A stretch of DNA of 64,000 nt from Cordylochernes scorpioides (taxonomy: Eukaryota; Arthropoda; Arachnida; Pseudoscorpiones; Chernetidae): the NCBI GenBank assembly GCA_030710605.1, contig CP092863.1, forward strand, positions 124,918,049-124,982,048, given 5' to 3'. Shown one piece after another: positions 32,201 through 44,200 of the stretch. The notes beneath the pieces were generated by a model. That model did not search any database. It saw only the letters and a list, made by a program, of their open reading frames with translations, and was not told where the DNA came from. Every line of letters begins with the position of its first letter. Positions within the stretch are counted from its first letter, which is position 1. The position numbers were made by a program, and so were the translations under genes.

Positions 32201-35200
32201 AAATAAATAGTATGTGTGACATTTTAGTGACAGGGTTGTTACCATCTCACACACTATTTATTTATTTGGTTTCTTATTACCTTGTGTTTATAATCTATAT
32301 GAAGATATATACAAAAACAATGATGATAATTGATACAAGAAAATAAGACCTAATCCAAATAAATTAATATGAATTTTATTTTGGATGGATGGAATTTATT
32401 TGGATTAGGTCTTATTTTCTTGTATCTATACTATATAATCCAAATTGTGCCTTATTTTATTGTAGCTATTATCTATAATCAAAATAGTCTTTTGTTGTAA
32501 AACAAAATGAAATCAAAAGTTTGGGATTATTTTTGACCCCATAAATTATATTATTCATTAAGTAATATATATATACACACAATATATATATTACAACAGT
32601 TAGGACATCCTGACAGGAACTCAGAGTGGATAACGGTATTCCTGGATGGAAGACTGGGAAGTCTCCACCAGTGTGTGCAAGTAAACAAACAGAGCTCTGG
32701 CTCACCTGTAAGTTCAAAAGTCGAACTGCTTTTCACATGTGTTGAAATGTGGTGTCACTTACAGTAAAAGCAGTCGCTAACTTCTACCCACTCTGATTTA
32801 TCATGGGCTTGTACCATGTGTACTAGGGATTAAAAAAAAAGTCTAGGAAGTGGAAAGCCAACAATAAAGTTCAAAGAATATTTTGGAAGAAGTCCCTACA
32901 ATATCTTCGAAAGACTAGCCCTTGAAGGAAAGTTCTGAGAAAAACAAAAATACTGCTCTCCAACCTTTGGAATGAGGAAAAATGGATATAAAAAAACTGG
33001 CTATACTAGAATGCTTCTCTTCCAGGATGGTGTCTTCCCACAATACACCATCTGCAGGACCAAAAAGGCCTCACCAGACCACCGCCTGGAATGTATGGAA
33101 GCCTCAAGACAGGACCTGTATTATGTTGTTGTTGTTTCTTATCCCCTTGTGTAAAGATTACACAAATTCTATGAGTTCATGCTCCTCGAGCTGTTTTATG
33201 ATCAGCAGTGGCCTTTCCCAAAGGTCCTGTTTAGTACATCTAATGCAAGCCAAAATGAACCTATATTCTAACCATACCAAAATTGTAAATTTAATCCATG
33301 AATTGACAGTCTCCATTCTTATCTCCGGAAGTCTGATATTTCCATCTTGATATTGAATCAAGGGATTATATTTTATTGAACTACAAACTCTTGTTCCCCA
33401 AGTGATGTTATTAGAAAGAGGTTCCAACTGTATTTTGTGTATCTTTGACATTGGACATCTCATCTTTTTATATTTTATCTTTTCAAGTGTCTCCTTATTC
33501 TTTCTGTTTCTTTATAAGGCCTTCTCTCTCTCTCTCTTTCTGTCTGGCTAACATGTTGTCATACTTTGTTGTCTTTGTTGCAAGTATGTTTGTGTTTTGC
33601 TGAACATGTGTGTGGATGAACAAGCAGTTATCGGAGTGATGATGATGATGATGATGTGTGTGTGTAGTGATCTGATAATCCACCTGGACGGCACCAGTCT
33701 CCGAGCCCACAAGTTTGTCCTGGAAGCAAGGAGCAGCAAATGGGGGGTCCTCAGTCTCCCTGAGGTGGACTCTCTAGATCTCACAGGTGACTTTCCCCTT
33801 CTTCCATCCTGGTGGCTGGTCTGTTCCAACAGTACTGTACTGGTGGAGGTATTGTACAGACTGTTGTTTTCAACCACCAACACCACACAGGATCTAATCC
33901 CACTTTGAGCACTTTTTCTCAATGCCTACCTATTTTTTTCCCAAGTCCAAGGGTGTACACTCCTGCTAGAGTATATATACATCTCTACAAAGGACAGTTT
34001 TCATCTCTCCAGATCACCACTTTTATTAATTACCAACTCTCCGGTAAGAGGACACCTCTTTGGGGGGTCAGTGGAAGACTGGTTAAACCGTTTGGTTTTT
34101 GACCACTACGACCCGGGTTCGATTCCCGCATTGGACACTTTTTTCTATTTAAAAAAAAAAAAAATGCTCCAATGGCCCCCCCGATTCTTGCAAAAGTCCA
34201 ACCCCACCAGCGAGTGTAAGTAACCAAACGGGGCTCTGGCACATTTGTAAGTGCAAAGTCGAACTGCTTTCACATGTGTAGACATATGGTGCGCTTACAG
34301 TAAAAAGCAGTTGCTAACCACCCACCATGATTATCATGGCCTGTACCACGTGTACTAGGGATAAGCAAAAAAAAAAGGACACCTCTCTATAAAAGAACAT
34401 TTTTCTTCTCTCTGCAACTAGGTTTGTCCTTTACAGAGAGTTTCTACTGGTGACTTTTGGTCACTTCATGGACAATTATTCTTTTAATTTGATCTGTTAG
34501 TGACCATCACTCTCATCTAGTGACCTTCTGGTAGCTTCTTATACATATATATGGCACCTGTTGGCCTGGCTTCTCCCAGAGTGACTGCTTGCCTTTATTA
34601 TTTTAAATACTAGTAGCTGTATGCTGATTCCTTAATATAAATGATCATTTCAAGATTAGAAAATATGCAATATTTGCATTGTATTTGAAACAATATGTGA
34701 GACATAGCTGTTTATACTTTAAATTACCAAAATTAAAATTTAGTGACCAATATTCATAAAAATTCTGGTAGCTTCTTTGATATCTTCCCAGCCAGATTAT
34801 TGAAGGTCTTTCTCCACTTATTCCCAACACATCAACCTCTTTTCTAATCCATTTGTTCTCATTAGGTGACTGAAGTAGGACAGTCTTTATCTAAGATGAG
34901 ATAAAAGCGACAAGTCCCTTTATTGAAGAGATACGAATTTGGTGAGCTTTCAGACAATAACCTCCTTCAACAGGCTGGATACAAATACAAGCTTGTAGTC
35001 CAGCTCACCAACCTTTTACCTTTTCAATAAAGAAACTTGTCGCCATTAGCATTTTATCTCTTCTCAACTATGATATCTGGCAATGCTCCTCCTATTTTAA
35101 TTAGGTCATTCTTTAAAGCACAATTTGGATTATAGATACAAGAAAATAACACCTAATCCAAATAATTTTAATAGTGTGTGACGTTTCAGTAACAGCATTG

Positions 35201-38200
35201 TTACCATCATCAGACAAAAGAATAAATGAGAGAAAATATCGCAGCATGTTCTTAAATAGTACTATCATAATATATACAGTAAAACCCCTCTATAGTGAAC
35301 CCCAATGGGACAGAGCTTTTGGTTCACTATAGCCACGGTTTGGCTATTTTTTTTTTTTTACTTTCCAAAATTTTTAGATCATATAATTAAAGGACAGCCA
35401 TACACACAGCAAGAGGCTTCCTCTTAATAGTGGTCACTTTGTTTTAATTCCCATAATTGATCAATTTCCTTACATTAATACTGAATAATAATAGAAATCA
35501 TTAGATGATAGGATATGCTTAAAATTTTGTTGTTTTAATTTTTTTTTTAAAATTACAATTCTAAGTTCGTTATAAGCATAGTTTTTTAAATAGATTTTAT
35601 TATTTTGGGACCGAAAATAGGTTCGTTATAGGGGTAGTTCGTTATTCTAAAAATTGCAAAGTTCGTTATAACGATGGTATTTTTAATGGAATGGAATTGG
35701 GAATCGGCGTGGGTTCGTTATAAGGGAAGGTTCGTTATATCCAGGGTTTGTATTAGCGGGGTTTTACTGTATATATATTATGATACAGTTAAACCTGTCT
35801 ATAGCGCCCCCTCTTGGGACTCACCAAAATAATGTGCTATAGACAGGTCACCTTTAATGTAAATCGCATCGTACTACGTATTTAAAATTGCGCGCTATAG
35901 AGAGGGAGGTGTTATTTAGAGGGGGCGCTATAGACAGGTTTAGCTGTAGTACTATATTTAAGAACATGCTGTGATATTTTTCTCATTTATTCCTTTGTCT
36001 GATGATGGTAACAAAGCTGTTACCAAAATGTCACACACTATTTATTTATTTGGATTTGGTCTTATTATCTTGTCTCTGTCTCTTGTTTTCTTAGTTGGGT
36101 TTCTAGAGATGTACCAGGATTAATTGACAATAGAGGACTAAGGCTGTGGATGTGTTGCTCCCAGATGTTCCCCAGGAGATCGGCTCCCTGTTGTTCAAGT
36201 GGGTGTACACGGACAAGCTCCCCCCCAGTTTGCCAGACTCCACCCTCCTCCGTCTCATGGCCCTGGGCCGGAGGTTCTCCCTAAGTCACCTCATCTCCAG
36301 GTAGGTAGGCTGCTTGGTTGGTCCTATAGTAACTGGCCCTGTCAACTCCATAGGGAGATCTGTAAAGGTCATCTTCCCATCGACATTTCTCTTTTTTCTC
36401 TCTTTCTCATTGTTAATATCATATGACTATTCTATTCATGGCCTAAAATTATTGTGAATATATATGTATAGACAAATATAAATGCATATATGTATGACAG
36501 TGCAAGTGTCCCTAGGGAGACATAGCGCTTTGATTTGAAATGAAATAAAAATTTTTGCATAGAAAGGGGGAGTTGGTAGAAACTGTCAATTTTTGTCAGC
36601 TGCAACTCAGAATTGAATCCAGCATTAGGCACTTAAAAAAAATAATAAAAAAAACGAAGTATTGCTTCAATGGCTCCCTATTCTTGCAAAAGTTCATCCC
36701 AACCGGTGAGTGCAAGTAATCAAATAGGGCTCTCTGGCACATTTATAAGTGCAAAAGTCAACTGCATTATACATGTGTAGCAATGTGGTATACTTCAGTA
36801 AAATCAGTTGCTTACTTCTACCCACCATGATAATCATGGTAGACTTAAGATAAGTACTGCCACTAAGCAACATTTATCATCATAGGTACTTCCTCTGTGT
36901 GAGAAGTGTACAAGAAGACCCCCTCCTTGTCTGGAGGAGAACTCTCTCAAGGCGGGGAAGCCTTCCTTGCTGAAGACATTCGTATATATATTCCCCTACA
37001 CTTTATATTCACTTTTAGTATTTTATTATATATTTTTCCACCTTTGTAAAATCTGATTAAAACATTCATTAAAATTGTTTAAATTGTCTATTGACCATCT
37101 CCACAAACTAGCAAACATGGGTTGGGGACAAAGTCCCAACACCAGCTTTGGTAAATTCATAAATGTCCACATGGAGACCATGGTTTCAGGCTAATGGCCC
37201 TTGTCAGTCCAGGGTGGTCTTTGTTTATATGAGGGATCCTCAAGGTATCAAATAAAACCCTCAGAAATGATAAAGCACAATTTGGATTATAGATTATAAT
37301 AAAAGAAAATAAGACCTAATCCAAATAATTTATTAGTGTGTGACGGCAACAACATTGACACCATCATCAGACAAAAGAATAAAATAAAGAACTTGCTGTA
37401 ATATTTTTTCTCATTTATTCTTTTGTCTGATGATGGTGACAACGTTGTTGCCGTCACACACTAATAAATTATTTGGATTAGGTCTTATTTTCTTTTATTA
37501 AAACCCTCAAGAATTTTATTTCAGAAATGGCGCATAGTATAAACGTTTTTTTTTTTTTTTTTTTTTTTTTTTTTGACAGGAGAGATGACTATCTTTTCCT
37601 GGCACAAAATGTCCATCCATAGTGGGGGAGGGTTGTGTGTAAAGTGTCAAGATGACAGAATGGGTTTGAATAGTTGGAGAGTAAGCAATGTTCCAGCTGA
37701 TGTCCACAGATTGCAACAACCAGCCAGCTCTATGGTGTATCTGACTGTGGTGTAGGTGTGAACAGGGCCTTCTGTCTTCCGTCACCGTCACCAACTGCAT
37801 CGACTTCTACCAGAACGCCGATGAGATTGGCGCAGAGACCCTGCGCAAGTATTGCTCAGAACTCATTGCCACACACTGGGTAATATTGGAGTTTATTGCT
37901 TTTTATCTAATTACTTACTTGCTTTATATAGTTGGCATCTCTAGATACAGTAGAACTATCTCTCTGTATTGGACAACACCTAGTTGGAGAGCCAAAGTGG
38001 CCTTTTACTGGAGAGTTGCTAGGTAGTAAAAATTGTAATTTTGGTAATGAAAACTGTCCTTTGTAGAGAGGTGTCATCTAGTGGGAGTGTCCTCTCATGG
38101 AGGTTGCTCTACTGTATTGGTGATGGAAACTGTCCTTTGTAGAGAGGTGTCATCTAGTGGGAGTGTCCTCTCATGGAGGTTGTTCTACTGTATTGGTGAT

Positions 38201-41200
38201 GAAAACTGTTTTTTTTTGTAGAAGGTGTCTTCTAGCAGGAGTGTCCTCTCATGGAGCTTCTACTGTACATTTAAAATATATATATACAGTAGAACAACCT
38301 CCATGAAAGGACACTCTTGCTAGAGGAAACCTTTCTACAATGGACAGTTTTCATCACCACAAAAAACAATATTTTCTATCTATTTATATCAAGTCTCTGG
38401 TAAGAGGAAACCTCTACCTAAAGGACTATTTGACTCTGCAACTAGGTGTTGTCCTGTAGGGAGAGGTGTTCTACTGTGCTCACAATCTTGTTGCCTCCTT
38501 TTATAACAACAATTTGGTGTTTTAATCTCATAAAAGTTCCTAATTTTAAGATTTCCAGCTCCCAATCTGTGGTTATAGCAACATGAAACTTTGCTATCAA
38601 GTGGAGTTGTACCATGGTTGGACAGTGAATCTATTCACCTTGTACTCTATTGTGTAGCTCTCCAGGAGTAAACAAATCTAGGAGGTTTTTGTTTTGTTAG
38701 TTACTTTTTTATTTTAATTACATGTATCCCACCTTCATTTATTTTTACAAAACTATTTCAACTCTAAACCCAAGGTAATAAGAACAAATAAATAAATCTT
38801 CTTCTTCTTTCTTATTTCCACTCAATCACATCAGGGTATCAAGCTTGTAAAGCTTGAGATCATGTCTGGGTGAAGTAGAATGCGTCTGCCTTTGTCATTA
38901 AGACTGGGAGCACTATTCAGTGGCAGGCCGACTTAGCTCCAAAAGAAATGGCCGCCTCTGACACGAAGAACAGACACCATGTGCAGCCGCTCCTAACATG
39001 GAGTACAAACGCTGCTCATCCTGTATCCCTGGAGCCCTTACAGGGTACTATCAGCCGGGCCAGTTGAACCCAAGTTTTTTAGTGAGCTTGTTACTGCCCC
39101 CCCTCCTCCTTTTTCATCCGGGCTTGGGACGGCAAAGGCGAAGTTGAATAAATAAATAGTGTGTGACATTTCGATAACAGTATTGTTACCATTATCAGAC
39201 AAAAATACTGAATGAGGAAATATATCACAGCATGCTGTTAAATAATTAGTGCTGTAAGAAAGTGTAAAAACAAGATATAAGAAGATTACACACTTGATAA
39301 ACAATGCTAACTATTTAAAAGCATGCTGTGATATACCAACCTATCAATCAATATACTGAAGGAGGATTTAAACCTACCCGATTTAGAAGATATGTACCAA
39401 ATTTACCTTAATAGAATATACTATCAGCTACAAAATTAATCTAATCCTACTATACAAGACATTTATACATTTTTAATTTAATTTACTAATACAGTTAAAC
39501 CTGTCTATAGCGCCCCCTCTAAATAGCGCCTGATTTTAAATACATAGTACGATGGGATTTGCATTAAAAGTGATCTGTCTATAGCATCCCTTCTCTATTG
39601 TACCCTATTTTGGTGAGTCCCAAGAGGGGGACAGGTTTAACTGTATATTTGCAATGAAACCATATTTGCGGAAGAGCTTTGCTCGATGCAATACCTTGAA
39701 ATTATATGTATGTACCTCTACAGACCTATAAGCTTATGTTCATAGGTTCACTAAACACCCATAAGTTGCCTTCCATAGAAAATACAGGGTGTATCCCAAT
39801 CCAATACAATAGTTCTTATATAGTACTCATGTTAGAGTCGGCTGCAAAGGTGTCTCCTTCCATGTTAGGAAAAGCCTCAAACTACAGGCAAAGTCAGACT
39901 TTCACCAAAGTGTGCCTGGATCATGGTGCCATGATCAACAAAAGCTGCACCCCTATACCCCATTCCATGAGATCTTATGTAGTGTTACCGAAGTAGTTAA
40001 GTGTTACCGAAATGTCACATACTATTTATTTATTTGGATTTGGTCATAGTGCCTTGTGTTTCATCAATCCAAATTGTGCCTTATCAAATATGGATTTCTA
40101 TAGAACATATAGAGGAGTGGTGTTAGAGAGATGTGTTGGGTGCAGGATGACTTTGGCCCAGAGGACTTTGCCCACATGAAAGCCCCCCTCCTGTACAAGA
40201 TGCTCAAGGCCAAGTCCCCCCACCCCCTCCATGCCTCCATCAAGATCAAGAGAGAGGATGTTGTCTTCCTGTACCTCATCGAATTTGATTCACAGGTCTG
40301 TTGCCTGCCCTCTGTTAGATGCCATGTAATCTGTGTTCATTTGTCCCATGACATCTTATTTACATGCTCTGAGAGATCCTCTTTGAAGTACACCCATGAA
40401 GACAAAAGGAAGTGGTACCTTTTAGCATGTATATCGGGATTGAGACAATAACTGAAAGATATTACAGTGACCTTTATTGAAGACACACGAGATAACCAAT
40501 ATACACTCATGGACAAAACTTAAGGAAGTTGTACCTTTCAGCATGTATATCGGGATTGAGACAATAACTCTGAAAGATGTGACCTTTATTGAAGACACAT
40601 GAAATAACCAAGTGGGAACAGCCTTTGTCTCCTTCAAAAAAATAATAGATGACCGACGGCATCATTGACTTTCCACTTCACTTTGGCAGAAGCCTTTTTT
40701 TTTTTAAATTTGTGGAGCTCTATATTAGACTGAATTCCACAATGGTTTCATCAATTTTATTTACACAACTGGTGAAACCAATATCTACATGTATAAATAT
40801 CTACAGTATATATACACAAGGTAATAAGACCAAATCCAAATAAATAAATAGTGTGTGATGTTTTGGTAACAGCGTTGTTACCGAAACGTCACACACTATT
40901 TATTTATTTGGATTTGGTCTTATTACCTTGTGTATATAATCCAAATTGTGCCTTATTACAGTATATATAATCTCTTTACTTCAAACTGACACCAACTTTA
41001 ATTCAACTATACAAAAAGAGGTTTTGAAAATAGAGCAATTCATACTTAATTCATTAGATAATAAAAGGCATATATTGGCAAAATAAATATTTTATTAAAT
41101 CCAATATATGCCTTTTATTATCTAACAAAAAGAGGTGTAAATCTTGATCTGTGAAAGAAAATCAATTTTTTGTTTCAAAATATTTAGATATTTCCACAAA

Positions 41201-44200
41201 AAAAAAAAGGTTTCTGGTGAACCTCCATGTTCAGTGGAGATTCTGTGGTGGCAGCTCCATGACAGGCTCAACCAGCTGGACTCTGAAGGACTTCTCCCCC
41301 TGGAGCTGGCTCTCAGCTCCCGACAGGACTCTGTGGCCACCAGTCTGGTGTCCCACGGAGCCAATGTGGATGGCGGACTGTCATCAGGGGAGACCTTGCT
41401 CCACCGCGCCATACGCAACGGTAAACTCCAGCCTTTGTTCTTGTTTACCCTATTGTGTGTTGGTAGACAAATGTTCTCCGTTACATATTTTACTTCATTG
41501 AGTTTTCCGCCTTTGCCGGTCCCAAGCCCGGATGAAAAAGGAGGAGGGGGAGCAGTAACAAGCTCGCTAAAAAACCTGGGCTCAGCTGGCCCGGCTGATA
41601 GTACCCTGTAAGGGCTCCAGGGATACAGGATGAGCAGTGTTTGTACTCCTTGTTAGGAGCGGCTGCACATGGCGTCTGTTCCTCATGTCAGAGGCGGCCA
41701 TTTATTTTAGAGCTAAGTAGGCCTGCCACTGAGTAGGGCTCCCAGTCTTAATGACAAAGGCAGATGCATTCTACTTCCTCCAATAATGATGGTTGTCAAC
41801 AGACACCATCAAAAGTCTCAAGCTCTACAAGCTTGACACCCTAATATGATTGAGTGGAGATAAGAAAGAAGGAGAAGAGTTTTCTTAGTAATGCTTGATA
41901 CAGAAGTGGTTTGCCAGTGCCTTCTTCTGTCTATGTCTTTGGCCAAATTAATTTGGCTCTTCTTCCTTTTGGAACGATTTCTCCTCCCAAGGACAAGAAA
42001 GTGTCCATTATTCCATTACAAAAATAAAGTCGAAAGCACATTTCTTTTTCATTCTGTCCCCTCTTGTGTTAGTTACCATCACATTAGGATGTTGTTTGTC
42101 CAACTCTACCAGAGTTGTATTCACACTGGGAGGTATACAAATAGGGGTTTTCCATTCATTGGGATTGAGACTAAGTGACATTTATCAAACCCTCCGGTGT
42201 TTTTGAAGGATTCATGGTACAGACCATGTTTAATCTCGGCTGATTTTTACTATAAATGCCCCATCCCATGTTTAACCACGAAGAAATAGTTTTAACTTTG
42301 CCTTTACTAGGTGCCAGAGGCCTATTTGGTTACTTTGTGTTGGGGTTGGTGGTGGTATTAATGCCACAAACTGTTATATATAGATTATATCATATTATTA
42401 TATATGTATTTCTTACTTTAATTTGGTCTTATTACCTTGTGTGATTTTTGGATCTATAACCTAAATTGTACCCATATTATTATTTTTTAATTTTTCCTCA
42501 TTTCCATATAGGCACAGTTTGAGTATTGTCACTGCAGCAATGTCAACATGTATGTGTGGCCACAGAGGATGCATTTGCTGCCCTGTTCCTCACCTCCCAC
42601 GGAGCCGCGGTGAATGTGGTGGCGGAGGAGACATTGGAGACACCGCTCCACTTGGCCGCACAGTTGAAACACCGCGGGGAGGAGATGGCGGAGGTGGTCA
42701 GTTCCTTGTTGGAACACCACGCCAGCCCTAATAGGTCAGTGTCTCTATTTACATATTGGCATCCACTCCTGTATATGCAACTTGGTGTTCTGCTTTTAAA
42801 TTTGTCTATCTACAGTGATATATATATATCCTATTCTGAAGTGTGCTTTTATTCTATGCAACAATATATGGGGGTGTCTTTAGTTCATTTTCTCTCTCCA
42901 GTTTATTTTTTAACCAATTTTATTATTTAGCAGCTCTGATAAGAGGACACCTCTGTTTAAAGTAGATTTTGGCTCAGCAACTAGGTGTTGTCCTTTACAG
43001 CGAGTTAGTTGGCTACTGTGGTTGAGATCATAGCCCTGCAGAGAACTGTGACAGTGAGAGCTGTGGGTACAGGCAGGACATGGCGGGCAATACCCCGCTG
43101 CACACAGCCGTGAGGGCCTGCAATGAGCCGGTGTTCCACAGTCTACTGGGAGCCGCCGGCCTCAACCTGGAGCTACAGAACAAGGAAGGCCACACAGCCT
43201 TGTGGGTAGCTCTGGCAGGTGCTGACAGCTTCGACCCCAGCAGTCTTCCAGCCCTGCTCATCCAGCGGGGGGCCAACGTGGATGCCGTCAGCTCCATCAC
43301 TGGTTGGTGGTTGTCCCACACATAGCGGTGAGGTCACTGAGCAATGTGATTGGCTGGCCAGGTGACAGCCTTCTCCACATGGCCGCGCTCAACAAACTGG
43401 AGGAGGCCGGGATCTTCCTGGTCAACCACGGGGCCAACACCAACGCCTTGAATCACAAGGTGAGCTGCTTTCTTACAGTACACTCCTTCTTTTATATGTA
43501 AATATTTTAATACGTGATTCTACTGTCCTAAAAGCTTATGTTCATAGTTTGCTTGAATACCATTTCTAAGATTCCACCCTTCAGTGCAACATATATAAGC
43601 AGAATCGTCCAATACAGTATTAGAGATCTAAGAAGCGGTCCCCTTGGCAGAGCTGACTGCTATAGGGCGTGTCCCCAGCAGTGTTGGGCATTAAAAAATT
43701 ATTTTTCAATTAAATTGAAGTGCAATTAACAATTAATTAATTGTTAATTAGAAAAGTGCAATTAACAATTAACAATTGATTAATTGTTAATTGTGAAAAT
43801 TACAATTAACAATTAATCAATTGTTAATCTTTAATAAATCATTTTAATTAATATTTGCCCAACACTGCCTGAGATAAAAAGTGTTTTTATTAAATACAAC
43901 ACACTTTTACCATCGTCAGCTGCAGTTGAACGCCTTTTTTCTTTTGCGACAATGACAAATCTGCCAAAGAGTCACAAATTGTCGGACAGCATGTTCGAGA
44001 AGAGAGTGGTACTGAAATGCAGTGTTGGGCATTAAAAAATTATTTTTTCAATTTAATTGAAGTGCAATTAACAATTAATTAATTGTTAATTAGAAAAGTG
44101 CAATTAACAATTAACAATTGATTAATTGTTAATTGTGAAAATTACAATTAACAATTAATCAATTGTTAATCTTTAATAAATTATTTTAATTAATATTTGC

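Larger units (their letters stand above)
35110..36075. repeat. FB1 element with two pogo-like MITEs in its centre
   Basis: Left arm 35110-35270 and right arm 35947-36075 match over AATAGTGTGTGACGTTT, CAGACAAAAGAATAAATGAG and AGCATGTTCTTAAATA. The inserts are 35277-35769 and 35786-35946. Confidence 0.7.

Noticed and set aside
36880..36990. Possible extra ANKFY1 exon with a reading close to LCEKC after an AG at 36885
   Set aside because: The phase required by exon 3 gives an unrelated peptide that soon stops, and exon 4 at 37756 continues the family sequence (CEQGLLSSV) in the correct phase.
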